A stretch of 64,000 nucleotides of DNA from Nesterenkonia marinintestina (GTDB lineage Bacteria > Actinomycetota > Actinomycetes > Actinomycetales > Micrococcaceae): contig NZ_JAOEFD010000003.1 of assembly GCF_025420485.1 (NCBI RefSeq), positions 124,001 to 188,000 on the forward strand, read 5' to 3'. The stretch's first letter is position 1. Each line of letters starts with the position of its first letter. This document shows, piece by piece, positions 52,650-61,344 of the stretch. The notes below the pieces were generated by a model. The model was given only the letters and a program-made list of their open reading frames with translations. It was not told the origin of the DNA and searched no databases. A program made the translations under genes and the position numbers.

Positions 52650-55600
52650 CTACCCGTCGTTCTGTTCCGCGCCCTCTTCCACCGTGCCGTCGCGGCGCAG
52701 GCGCTGCGAGACGACCCGGGTCGAACCGTCCTGACGCATGGAGACGCCGTAGAGCGCGTCGGCGATCTCCATCGTGCGCTTCTGGTGGGTGATGACGATC
52801 AGCTGCGAGGAGGCGCGCAGCTCCTCGAAGATCACCAGCAGCCGGGAGAGGTTCGTGTCGTCGAGCGCGGCCTCGACCTCGTCCATGACGTAGAAGGGGC
52901 TCGGCCGGGCCTTGAAGATGGCCACCAGCAGGGCCACTGCGGTCAGCGACCGTTCGCCGCCGGAGAGCAGGGAGAGGCGGCGGATCCGCTTCCCGGGCGG
53001 CCGGGCATGGACCTCGATCCCGGTGTTGAGCATGTCCTCCGGGTCGGTGAGCTCGAGACGTCCCTCTCCGCCGGGGAACAGGCGGGCGAACACGTGCTCG
53101 AACTGGCCTCGTGTGTCCTCCCACGCCTGGGTGAACACGGACTCCACGGTGGAGTCGACGTCGGCGATGATGTCGAGCAGGTCCTGTCGGGAGGCCTGCA
53201 CGTCGGCCAGCTGCTGCTGCAGGTAGGTGTGGCGCTCCTCGAGTGCGGCATGCTCCTCAAGCGCCAACGGATTGACCTTGCCCAGGGCGCGAAGATCCCT
53301 GCGCGCCCGTACCAGTCGGTCCTCCTGCTCGGCTCGGTCGTAGGGGCGCGAGGACGTCGACGCGTTCCCGCCGTCATCCTCGGCGCTCCGGTCGGCCGGG
53401 GCCTCGGGGGGCTCCGCCTCCGGATCGGGGACCGGCTGGTCCGGCCCGTAGTGCTCGATCAGGTACTCGGCGCTGAGGCTGAGCTCCTCATGGCCACGCT
53501 GTTCGGCGGACTCGAGGTTCAGGCGCAGCTCGGTGCGACGGACCTCCGCACGGTGGAGCCTGTCGGTGACCTCGTCCAGCTCTGCGGCGAGCTGTGTGCG
53601 TGCGTTCCGGACAGTCTCGATCTCCTCGGACAGGCTCCGATGCTCGGACCGTGCGGCCTCCTGCGCCTGCTGGGCCCGGCCCAGGATCCCGTCGAGACGC
53701 TCGACGGCCTCTTCGGCGCGCGCGCCCACGTCCTGTGCCCGGCGACCTCCCGCCTCCCGCCGCTCGGCCTCCCGGCGAGCCTCCTGCCTGCGGGCCTCCT
53801 CGGCTGCGGCGCTGCGGCGCAGCCCGGCCGCACGGTCCACCAGCTGGGCGTGCGTCTCCTCGGCGGCCCTCAGACCGAGCCGGGCGTCGACCTCCTCCCG
53901 ACGTCGGGTCGCGGCGTCCTCGGCCAGTCGGTCCCGCTCGTCGGTGGAGGGGTCGTCCTCGACCTCGTCGGACTCCGCGGCCGCCAGCCGCCGCGTCGCC
54001 TCCTCGAGCTGCTCGGAGGCTTCTCGTGCGATCCTCTCGGTCTCCTCGAGCTCGACCTCGGCGGTGCGGATCCGTTCGGCGGCCCGCTCGGAGTCGGCAC
54101 CGAGCCGTCCCAGCTGATCGGTGACGGCAGTGAGCTCGGCGTCGTTTCCGTGCAGCGCCTCCAGGGCCTGATCGACCTCGCGTGAGGCCTCATCCGCGGC
54201 ATCCCGACGGGCGGCGAGGGTGTCCGCCACCCGGCGCAGCTCCTGTTCGTCGGTCTCCAGCGCCGCGGAGACCTCTTGGATCCTGGCGGTGACGGCCACG
54301 TCGGAGCCGGCCAGTCCCGTGCCTCCGATCCGTTCGCCGGCCCGCAGGATCTGTCCATCCGCGGTGGCCGCGGTGTCGACGTCGTCGCGCTCGAGCATCT
54401 GCTCGGCGATCTCCTCGGCGGACCGGGGCGGGTCGGCGGCGACGAACACGGTGGCCCCGAAGAGGCGGTGCAGCGGAGCGGCGAGCTCCTCGGGGGCCTC
54501 GACGACGTCGAGGGCCCACCGCACCTGGTCCGGCAGCCGGGTTCGGCGTGATGCGGGGGGATCCGCGGGCCGCCCGCTCGGGTCGGGGTGGACCAGGTGG
54601 GCTCGTCCGGCGTCCTGGTCGGCCAACCAGCGCACCGCGGCTGCGGCGGACTCTGCGTCCTCGGCCACCAGCGCGGCATCCAGACTGCCGAGGCAGGAGG
54701 CGGCCGCCGTCTCCCATCCCGACGCCACGCTCAGCCGCTCGGCGAAGGAGCCGCGCACCGCATCCCGAAGCTGCGGCGGCGCCCCGTCCCGCAGCGCCGC
54801 TCCGCCGTCGCGCGGGGCGCGGGCGGCCTCCAGCCCGCCGAGGGCGGCCCGATGCTCCCCCACCACCGCCTCCAGGCGTCGGTGCTCGGCGACCGCGGCT
54901 TCGTGCTCGTCGACGAGGTGGTCTCGGCGACGCGCCGCCTCCTCATAGGCTCGGTCCAGGTCGGCTTCACCGGCTTCGACTCCGCCGACCGTCTGCTCCA
55001 GCTCGGCGAACCGGGACCGGGCCTCCTCGCGGACGCCCCGAGCCTCCTCACGCTGGGCCTGGGCCCGACTGCGACGGGTCGCGGCGGCCTCGATCCGACC
55101 TTCGGCCGCTTCGACCCGTCCCCGCAGCGTGGCCAGGCCGGCCCGCCGGTCCGCGGCGGCGCGGAGGAGTTCGGTGATGCGGTTCTCCTCGGTACGCAGC
55201 CGGTCCTCTGCGGCGGACCGCACCTCGGAGGCCGCAGTGAGCGCCGCGGCGGCGTCGTCGGTCTCGGTCTGCTGCACCTCCGCGTCCCGCTCCACCTGCG
55301 CCGCCTGCTGCCGCAGCCGTTCGGGGTCCCGTCCGGCGTCGGGCACGACGGCGGAGTCGAAGAGGCTGCGGGCCCGCTCGGCGGCGACCGAGGCGGTCGA
55401 CCGCAGCCGTTCCTGGACCTGTGCCAGTCGGTGGTGTCCGGCGACCAGCCGCTGATCCAGGTGCCGGGCCGCACGGGCCCGACCGTCGAGCTCCGCGATC
55501 TCGGCGTCCCGGCTCCGCACGTCGTCGCGCAGCTGCTCGGCGCGGCCCCGATCGGCCTCCTCGCCCTGGCCTGACTCGTGCAGGGCGGTGGCGGCGGTCA

Positions 55601-56303
55601 CCAGGTCGTCGGCGATGATTCGGGAGAGGGCGTCGCGCACGTCGAACTGGATCCGCTGGGCCCGTCTGGCCACCTTGGCCTGCCGGCCCAGGGGCGCCAG
55701 CTGGCGGGAGATCTCCGAGATCAGGTCCTCGAGGCGGTCCAGGTTGCCCTGCATGGAGTCGAGCTTGCGCACCGACCGTTCGCGGCGGCGCCGATGCTTC
55801 AGGACGCCGGCCGCCTCTTCGATGAATCCGCGACGCTGCTCCGGGGTCGCCTGGAGGATCTGGTCCAGCTGTCCCTGGCCGACGATGACGTGCATCTCTC
55901 GTCCGAGTCCGGAGTCGGAGAGCAGCTCCTGGATGTCGAGCAGCCGGCACCTGCGACCGTTGATGGTGTACTCGGACCCGCCGGTGCGGAACATGGTCCG
56001 CGAGATGGTCACTTCGGAGTATTCGATGGGCAGCGCGCCGTCGGCGTTGTCGATGGTCAGCGCCACCTGCGCCCGTCCCAGCGGTTGACGCTCGGCGGTG
56101 CCGGCGAAGATCACGTCCTCCATCGAACCGCCGCGCAGGGACTTGGCCCCCTGCTCCCCCATGACCCAGGCCAGCGCGTCGACCACGTTGGACTTGCCGG
56201 AGCCGTTGGGGCCGACCACGGCGGTCACTCCGGGTTCGAACTCGAAGGTGGTGGCTGAGGCGAAGGACTTGAAGCCGCGGACGGTCAGGGTCTTCAGATG
56301 CAC
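52650..56303 (-). CDS. smc: Chromosome segregation protein SMC
   Basis: Condensin ATPase of 1217 residues that organises and segregates the chromosome with ScpA/ScpB. Walker A is GPNGSGKSN at residues 31-39; the signature LLSGGERSLTAVALLVAIF is near 1110 and Walker B PFYVMDEVEAALDDTN near 1140. Two long coiled coils flank a hinge at about 470-600, the first rich in alanine, arginine and glutamate. GTG 56303 is chosen because the protein then starts HLKTLTVRGFKSF, the universal SMC start, GAGGAC lies nine bases upstream, and a longer form would overlap wecB. The usual rnc-mutM upstream pair is absent. Confidence 0.96.
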   Translation of the reverse strand: MHLKTLTVRGFKSFASATTFEFEPGVTAVVGPNGSGKSNVVDALAWVMGEQGAKSLRGGSMEDVIFAGTAERQPLGRAQVALTIDNADGALPIEYSEVTISRTMFRTGGSEYTINGRRCRLLDIQELLSDSGLGREMHVIVGQGQLDQILQATPEQRRGFIEEAAGVLKHRRRRERSVRKLDSMQGNLDRLEDLISEISRQLAPLGRQAKVARRAQRIQFDVRDALSRIIADDLVTAATALHESGQGEEADRGRAEQLRDDVRSRDAEIAELDGRARAARHLDQRLVAGHHRLAQVQERLRSTASVAAERARSLFDSAVVPDAGRDPERLRQQAAQVERDAEVQQTETDDAAAALTAASEVRSAAEDRLRTEENRITELLRAAADRRAGLATLRGRVEAAEGRIEAAATRRSRAQAQREEARGVREEARSRFAELEQTVGGVEAGEADLDRAYEEAARRRDHLVDEHEAAVAEHRRLEAVVGEHRAALGGLEAARAPRDGGAALRDGAPPQLRDAVRGSFAERLSVASGWETAAASCLGSLDAALVAEDAESAAAAVRWLADQDAGRAHLVHPDPSGRPADPPASRRTRLPDQVRWALDVVEAPEELAAPLHRLFGATVFVAADPPRSAEEIAEQMLERDDVDTAATADGQILRAGERIGGTGLAGSDVAVTARIQEVSAALETDEQELRRVADTLAARRDAADEASREVDQALEALHGNDAELTAVTDQLGRLGADSERAAERIRTAEVELEETERIAREASEQLEEATRRLAAAESDEVEDDPSTDERDRLAEDAATRRREEVDARLGLRAAEETHAQLVDRAAGLRRSAAAEEARRQEARREAERREAGGRRAQDVGARAEEAVERLDGILGRAQQAQEAARSEHRSLSEEIETVRNARTQLAAELDEVTDRLHRAEVRRTELRLNLESAEQRGHEELSLSAEYLIEHYGPDQPVPDPEAEPPEAPADRSAEDDGGNASTSSRPYDRAEQEDRLVRARRDLRALGKVNPLALEEHAALEERHTYLQQQLADVQASRQDLLDIIADVDSTVESVFTQAWEDTRGQFEHVFARLFPGGEGRLELTDPEDMLNTGIEVHARPPGKRIRRLSLLSGGERSLTAVALLVAIFKARPSPFYVMDEVEAALDDTNLSRLLVIFEELRASSQLIVITHQKRTMEIADALYGVSMRQDGSTRVVSQRLRRDGTVEEGAEQNDG

Positions 56304-56316
56304 GCGGGGGCCGTCC

Positions 56317-57492
56317 TCAGCTGGTCGAGGCCGGGAGCTCGACGTCGGGGGCGAAGTCGGGCTCACGCCGACCCATGCCGAACAGTGCGCGCACCGCGGC
56401 CACCGTGCGGCGCGCCGCCTGCCCGTCTCCGTAGGGGTTCACGGCGTGGGCCATGGCGCGGTAGGCCTCCGGGTCGTCGAAGAGCCGGGCGACCTCGGCG
56501 ACGACGCGGTGCTCGTCGGTGCCGATCAGCCGCACGGTGCCGGCGTCGACGGCTTCGGGGCGTTCGGTGTTGCTCCGCATCACCAGCACCGGCTTGCCCA
56601 GGCTGGGAGCCTCCTCCTGGACCCCGCCCGAGTCGGTGAGCACCACGGTGGCGAGGTCCATCAGCCGCGTGAACTCACCGTAGGGAAGGGGCTCGGTGAC
56701 CACGACGTTGTCCAGACCCTGAAGTGCCGGAAGTATCGCCTCACGCACCACCGGATTCCGGTGGGCGGGCAGCACGATCAGCTTCTCCGGGTACCGGGAC
56801 GCCAGCTGGGCCAGGGCCCGTCCGACCCCCTGCATGGCGCGGCCCTGGTTCTCGCGGCGGTGCGTCGTGACGAGCAGGACGTCTCGACCCGAGTCGGCGG
56901 CCTGCTCGAGCTGCGGGTCGGAGAACGGGACACGCTGTTCGGCGACGGTGAGCAGCGCGTCGATGACCGTGTTGCCGGTGACGGCGATCTGGGTCTCATC
57001 GACCGCCTCGCGCAGCAGGTTCCGCTTCGACTGTGCCGTCGGGGCCAGATGCAGCGACGTGATCTGGGTGGTCATGCGACGGTTGGCCTCCTCCGGGAAC
57101 GGGGAGAAGAGGTCGAAGGACCGCAGCCCCGCCTCGGCGTGGACGACGGGAACCCCGGCGTAGAACGCGGCCATGGCGGCGGCCGTCGTCGTCGTGGTGT
57201 CGCCCTGGACCACCACGGCGTCGGGACGGACGTCGGAGAACAGCTCGTCGAGGCCCTCTACGGTGCGGGTGAGCACACCGTTGAGCGTCTGACGCGGCCG
57301 GAAGATGTCGAGGTCGTGGTCGGGGACGATGCCGAAGAGCTCGTTCACCTGGTCGAGCATCTCCCGATGCTGGCCAGTGACGGTGACGGGGCAGTCGAAG
57401 TCGGCGTCGGCACGCAGCGCCCGGATGATCGGGGCCATCTTGATGGCCTCGGGGCGGGTGCCGTAGATGGGCATGATGCACGTGGCCGTCAT
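56317..57492 (-). CDS. wecB: UDP-N-acetylglucosamine 2-epimerase (non-hydrolysing)
   Basis: Cytosolic enzyme of about 391 residues that converts UDP-GlcNAc to UDP-ManNAc, a precursor of teichuronic acid, teichoic-acid linkage units and capsules. Motifs: YGTRPEAIKMAPIIRAL, VTGQHREMLDQV, VVVQGDTTTTTAAAMAAF, VVHAEAGLRSFD, GNTVIDALLTV, and DSGGVQEEAPSLGKPVLVMR with TERPEA. ATG 57492 has AGGAGG 11 bases upstream; a GTG at 57519 is an alternative. It is divergent from an ATP-grasp gene and the polymer exporter. Smc follows 13 bases downstream, so the two may be co-transcribed. Confidence 0.94.
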   Translation of the reverse strand: MTATCIMPIYGTRPEAIKMAPIIRALRADADFDCPVTVTGQHREMLDQVNELFGIVPDHDLDIFRPRQTLNGVLTRTVEGLDELFSDVRPDAVVVQGDTTTTTAAAMAAFYAGVPVVHAEAGLRSFDLFSPFPEEANRRMTTQITSLHLAPTAQSKRNLLREAVDETQIAVTGNTVIDALLTVAEQRVPFSDPQLEQAADSGRDVLLVTTHRRENQGRAMQGVGRALAQLASRYPEKLIVLPAHRNPVVREAILPALQGLDNVVVTEPLPYGEFTRLMDLATVVLTDSGGVQEEAPSLGKPVLVMRSNTERPEAVDAGTVRLIGTDEHRVVAEVARLFDDPEAYRAMAHAVNPYGDGQAARRTVAAVRALFGMGRREPDFAPDVELPASTS

Positions 57493-57601
57493 CTCTCGCT
57501 GCGCCTCCTGTCCACTCACTGACCTCCTCGCGTCGGCCCGGCGGGATGGGCCGCCGGTCGGTCGACGCCGTCTCAGCCTATCCCGTGTCCCGGGAGCGAC
57601 C

Positions 57602-57693
57602 CGGGACCGACCCAGGGTGCGATGCGGGACCGACCCAGGGTGCGATGCGGGACCGACCCAGGGTGCGATGCGGGACCGACCCGGGGTGCGACG
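57602..57693. repeat. 23-bp tandem direct repeat, four copies
   Basis: Units 57602-57624, 57625-57647 and 57648-57670 are identical; unit 57671-57693 differs at a few positions, and a degenerate partial unit precedes at 57591-57601. Each unit begins CGGGACCGACC and ends GGGTGCGATG. They occupy the divergent gap (57493-57791) between wecB and the ATP-grasp gene, where no gene is seen. They could be repressor/activator sites or a slippage-prone element. Confidence 0.95.
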
Positions 57694-57791
57694 TGGGGTG
57701 CGGCGTGCGGCTCCTCCGGCGGACTACGATGGGGCGCGAACGCCGAGCCGAGACGCCGCCCGAGGGACCGGGCCGGGCGGGACAGGATGAG

Positions 57792-58925
57792 ATGAGCAGC
57801 GAGACCGATCCCGCCGAGCGCGGAGCCGTCCTCCAGGCCCGGCGTCAGGCGCGCGCCCTCGACGACCCGGAGGCCGCACTCCCCCGATTCCTCGACGAGG
57901 CCGAAGAGCGGCTGCGCATCGACTGGTCCCGCCCCAACGAGTTCCCCCGCGGCCAGCGGCAGGTCCAGATGATGATCACCGGGGCCCAGCGCAACCGCGC
58001 CCGGGCCCCCAAGCTCGCACCGGGACTGTGGGCCGTGCTCCGCGGAGGGTCGGTGATCGGCTCCTTCGACGCCCGGATGTCTTCGATGCCCAGCGCGATG
58101 GGTGTCGGCGTCACACGCTCACGGCCGCTGACCCACGCCTACCTCACACACTCCGCAGTGCCGACCCCTCGGAGCCGAGGGTTCGACGTCGAGGACGTCG
58201 ACTCGGCGGCGAGCTTCGCGGTCGAGCTGGGTACGGTCGCCGTCAAGCCCGGGACGGGTCGAGGCGGGCGTGGCGTCTCATGGGGCGTCGGGCTCGACTC
58301 AGGCCGAGACGACTTCGACGCCGCATTCGCCTACGCGGCGTCGCGCATATGGAGGCGGCCGGCCTACTGCCCGCAGGTGGTCGTCCAGGAGCACCGGGAG
58401 GGACTGGACCTGCGTCTGCTCGTCGTCGCCGAGGAGGTCGTCGGGGCCGTGGCGCGGGTGCCGCTGCACGTCGTCGGCGACGGCACATCCACCCTCGGGC
58501 GACTGGCGGAGCAGGCGGCCGCGCGTCGTCGCAGCAACCAGCTGCTGGCGCGGTTCCCCGTCGAGGTCGGAGCCGAGGAGCTGCGCACGCTGGGCACCGA
58601 CCCGGAGTCCGTGCCCGCACTCGGCCGACGAGAAGTGGTCTCGGCGATCGGCAACCCCTTCTCAGGAGGGATCTCCGTCGACGTCACCGATCTGATCGCC
58701 GAGGATCTGAAGGCCCTGGCGGTGGACGCGGTCTGGTCGCTTCCGGACGTGAAGGTCGCCGGTGTGGACCTCATCGCCCCGTCGCCGGACTCGGCCGAGG
58801 GTGCTGTGGTCACCGAGTTCCGCGAGGACCCCGTCCTGGGGCTCCACGGGTTCCCGCTCTACGGGCGTTCGCGGTCGACGGCGACGCCGCTGATCGAGGC
58901 GATGATCACGCGGGCCCGAGACTGA
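57792..58925 (+). CDS. Stand-alone ATP-grasp ligase, cyanophycin-synthetase-like
   Basis: Protein of 377 residues with an ATP-grasp fold. The nucleotide-binding lysine and glycine-rich loop are in GTVAVKPGTGRGGRGVSWGV near residue 153. The central strand EHREGLDLRLLVVAEEVVGAV followed by VVGDGTSTLGRLAEQ is characteristic of the ATP-grasp domain of cyanophycin synthetases and RimK relatives, which ligate amino acids to carboxylates. VKVAGVDLIAP and VVTEFREDPVLGLH hold further acidic metal ligands. No Mur-ligase domain follows, unlike CphA. AGGA lies upstream of ATG 57792. Placed between wecB and a polysaccharide ABC exporter, it may amidate or aminoacylate a cell-wall polymer; this is inference. 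Confidence 0.75.
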   Translation: MSSETDPAERGAVLQARRQARALDDPEAALPRFLDEAEERLRIDWSRPNEFPRGQRQVQMMITGAQRNRARAPKLAPGLWAVLRGGSVIGSFDARMSSMPSAMGVGVTRSRPLTHAYLTHSAVPTPRSRGFDVEDVDSAASFAVELGTVAVKPGTGRGGRGVSWGVGLDSGRDDFDAAFAYAASRIWRRPAYCPQVVVQEHREGLDLRLLVVAEEVVGAVARVPLHVVGDGTSTLGRLAEQAAARRRSNQLLARFPVEVGAEELRTLGTDPESVPALGRREVVSAIGNPFSGGISVDVTDLIAEDLKALAVDAVWSLPDVKVAGVDLIAPSPDSAEGAVVTEFREDPVLGLHGFPLYGRSRSTATPLIEAMITRARD

Positions 58926-59058
58926 GCTCCGAACGGCCCGTGGTCCCCGGAGTGTGCGCCGCCCGCTGATAGGCTGAGCTTCGCACGGCGCCGGGCCGCG
59001 CCGAGTCGGACGGGCCGCGGCATCTGCGGCGACGCACGCGCGGAAGGATCACCGACAG

Positions 59059-60015
59059 ATGGCAGGACGGAAGCAGGCCCCAGCTCGGCACGACACCGAC
59101 GCCGGAGCCTCCCCGGATCTGCGGCCAGCTCCCCGACGGGTCGACCTCCACGGCGACGGGCTGATCAGGGTCGGCGCACGCCCGAACCTCTGGCAGTACC
59201 TGAAGCAGATCTGGGCGTTCCGACACTTCGTCATCTACGACTCCCACGCCCGTGTGGCGACCTCGAACACCTCAGACTCGTTGGGCCGTCTGTGGATGAT
59301 CATGAATCCGGTGCTGTTGGGCTTCGCCTTCTTCCTGGTCTTCGGCCTGCTGCTCCAGACCTCACGCGGCATCAGCAACTTCATCGGATACCTGATCATC
59401 GGCGTGTTCATGTTCCGGTTCGCCACCCAAGCGATCGGCAACGGTTCCCAGTCGATCACCAAGAACCAGAACGTCGTCCATGCCTTCAACTTCCCCAGGG
59501 CCTGCCTGCCCCTGGCGACCAATCTGCGAGAACTCTTCGCCCAGATCCCCACCCTGCTGGTGATGACCGTCCTCGTCTACACGCTCGGGGATCTGCCCCT
59601 GCCCGGTTCTGAGCCTGACCCCATCGATCTGTCCTGGCGGTGGCTGGCCATCTTCCCGGTCCTCGTCCTCATGGTGATGATGACCACGGGGTTCAGCCTC
59701 CTGCTGGCTCGGGCCGTGGCGACCTTCGACGACGTCAAGCATCTGATCTCCTTCGGTACGCGCATCTGGATGTACGCCTCCTGCGTCTTCTTCTCCAGCG
59801 AGCGTTGGGAACGAATCGGCGGGGACACCGCGCTGCTCATCCTGCATCTGAATCCGATGTACTGCGTCCTCGACATCGTCCGTCAGGCCTGGCTCTACGA
59901 CGCCTGGGCAGACCCCATGCGGTGGTATGTCCTCGGTGGTTGGGCGTTCGGGCTCTGCCTCATCGGCATGCTGGCCTTCTGGCAGGCCGAGGAGACCTAC
60001 GGGAGGGAGCGATGA
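59059..60015 (+). CDS. tagG: ABC-2 type polysaccharide/teichoic acid export permease
   Basis: Membrane protein of 318 residues with six predicted helices after a hydrophilic N-terminal region. The segment DSLGRLWMIMNPVLLGFAFF followed by FGLLLQTSRGISNFIGYLI is the typical entry of TagG/Wzm permeases, and the C-terminal half has HLNPMYCVLDIVRQAWLYD. With the ATPase partner it exports an undecaprenyl-linked polymer across the membrane. GGAAGGA lies about 12 bases upstream of the ATG. A -10-like TAGGCT is at 58970-58975. The stop overlaps the start of the ATPase gene (ATGA). Confidence 0.9.
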   Translation: MAGRKQAPARHDTDAGASPDLRPAPRRVDLHGDGLIRVGARPNLWQYLKQIWAFRHFVIYDSHARVATSNTSDSLGRLWMIMNPVLLGFAFFLVFGLLLQTSRGISNFIGYLIIGVFMFRFATQAIGNGSQSITKNQNVVHAFNFPRACLPLATNLRELFAQIPTLLVMTVLVYTLGDLPLPGSEPDPIDLSWRWLAIFPVLVLMVMMTTGFSLLLARAVATFDDVKHLISFGTRIWMYASCVFFSSERWERIGGDTALLILHLNPMYCVLDIVRQAWLYDAWADPMRWYVLGGWAFGLCLIGMLAFWQAEETYGRER

Positions 60016-60917
60016 GTCTGGATGTCGGACAGGAGCAGACCGACTCGGCGGACACCGTCCCGGAGGACCTGGCCGTCGTGGTGGACGACGCCTCGATGAC
60101 CTACCGCATCCGCTCCTCGAGCGAACACCTGCGCGACGACGGCCGGTGGTCTCGGCGCTTCAAGCGGGTGACCGGATCGGGCTGGGCCAGGGTGCATGCA
60201 CTGGACAGCCTGAGCTTCGTGGTACGTCGGGGCGAGTCCGTCGGGGTCATCGGGACCAATGGGTCGGGCAAGTCCACGCTGATGAAGCTGCTGACGGGAA
60301 AGCTCCGACCCACTACGGGTGAAGTCTTCGCCACCTCGACTCCGGTCATGCTCGGGGTCAACGCCGCCCTGGTCAAGGACCTCTCCGGGCAGGAGAACAT
60401 CCGACTGGGCTGTCTGGCCATGGGCCTCACGCCGGCGGAGACTGCGCGGAAGTTCGAGATGATCGTCGAACTCTCCGGGCTGCGCGACGCCCTGCACCTT
60501 CCCCTGAAGTCCTACTCCTCAGGCATGGCCTCACGTCTGCAGTTCGCGATCGCCACCGCGGTGGATCCGGACATCCTCATCATCGACGAGGCGCTGAACA
60601 CCGGAGACGCACAGTTCCGATCTCGGACAAAGAAGCGGCTGGACGAAGTCCGGGAGCAGGCCGGCTGCGTCTTCCTGGTCTCCCATTCGCTCGGCACCAT
60701 CCAGCAGATGTGCACCCGGGTGCTGTGGATCGAGCAGGGGCGGCTGCTGGCCGACGGAGACCCGGAGTGGGTCACCGAACAGTACCAGGAGTACACCGAG
60801 CACAAGGCGTCGGGACGCCGCCGCAGCTCTGAGATCGCCTACCAGCGCACGCGGATGCACCTGGACTCAGTGTCGGTCAGCTGGGCCGACGGAACACGTC
60901 CGACCCGCGCGGGCTGA
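60012..60917 (+). CDS. tagH: ABC transporter ATPase for polysaccharide/teichoic acid export
   Basis: ATPase of 301 residues. Walker A is GVIGTNGSGKSTLMKLLTG, the Q-loop region is STPVMLGVNAALVKDLSGQEN, the signature is YSSGMASRLQFAIATAVDP, and Walker B is DILIIDEALNTGD, with VSHSLGTIQQM as the switch histidine. NAALVKDLSGQENI and the SYSSGM-type signature are typical of the TagH/Wzt subfamily. The chain is shorter than Wzt of E. coli O antigens, which have a C-terminal carbohydrate-binding domain, so it is TagH-like without a polymer-recognition domain. ATG overlaps the permease stop. Confidence 0.93.
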   Translation: MSLDVGQEQTDSADTVPEDLAVVVDDASMTYRIRSSSEHLRDDGRWSRRFKRVTGSGWARVHALDSLSFVVRRGESVGVIGTNGSGKSTLMKLLTGKLRPTTGEVFATSTPVMLGVNAALVKDLSGQENIRLGCLAMGLTPAETARKFEMIVELSGLRDALHLPLKSYSSGMASRLQFAIATAVDPDILIIDEALNTGDAQFRSRTKKRLDEVREQAGCVFLVSHSLGTIQQMCTRVLWIEQGRLLADGDPEWVTEQYQEYTEHKASGRRRSSEIAYQRTRMHLDSVSVSWADGTRPTRAG

Positions 60918-60936
60918 GCCGGTGTCCGGCTCAGCC
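60912..60936. terminator. Hairpin containing both stop codons, tagH / ndk
   Basis: Perfect 11-bp inverted repeat, arms 60912-60922 and 60926-60936, with loop TGT. The tagH stop TGA (60915-60917) and the ndk stop (60931-60933) lie within the two arms. It is a compact terminator for both convergent genes. Confidence 0.8.
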
Positions 60937-61344
60937 GAACCAGATGCCGATCTCCCGATCCGCCGACTCCGGAGAGTCCGAGCCGTGGACCAGGTTCTTC
61001 TGCACCTTCTCTCCCCAATCGCGTCCGAGGTCGCCGCGGATGGTCCCCGGGGCGGCGGTCGTCGGTTCGGTGGCCCCGGCGAGCGAGCGGAACCCCTCGA
61101 TCACCCGATCGCCCTCCAGCACCGCGGCCACCGTCGGACCAGAGGTCATGAAGTCCAGCAGGGGCTGGTAGAACGGTTTGCCCTCATGTTCGGCATAGTG
61201 TGCCGCCAGCTGCTCGGTCGTGGCCTGAAGCTGAGTCAGACGGGTGATGCGGTAACCCTTGGCCTCGGCGCGGCGCAGGATCTCACCGGTCAGTCCGCGC
61301 TCGACGCCGTCGGGCTTGATCAGGATGAGCGTCTGTTCGGTCAT
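60931..61344 (-). CDS. ndk: Nucleoside diphosphate kinase
   Basis: Balances NTP and dNTP pools by phosphate transfer through a phosphohistidine. The 137 residues have the start EQTLILIKPDGVERGLTGEI, GFRSLAGATEPTTAAPGTIR, and the active-site histidine in NLVHGSDSPESADREI near residue 118. ATG 61344 overlaps the DUF4233 stop by four bases. The order ileS-folC-DUF4233-ndk is the standard actinobacterial one. Confidence 0.97.
   Translation of the reverse strand: MTEQTLILIKPDGVERGLTGEILRRAEAKGYRITRLTQLQATTEQLAAHYAEHEGKPFYQPLLDFMTSGPTVAAVLEGDRVIEGFRSLAGATEPTTAAPGTIRGDLGRDWGEKVQKNLVHGSDSPESADREIGIWFG

Noticed and set aside
52599-54185. Long plus-strand frame opposite the 3' half of smc
   Set aside because: Serine/leucine/glycine-rich shadow of the SMC coiled coil; no start signal or motif.
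57602-57693. Tandem repeat as a CRISPR array
   Set aside because: The units abut directly with no spacers, and no cas gene is near.
57546-57791. N-terminal extension of the ATP-grasp protein through the tandem repeats
   Set aside because: The frame is open, but the sequence would encode a cysteine- and arginine-rich repeat unlike the family, and a good ribosome binding site precedes ATG 57792.
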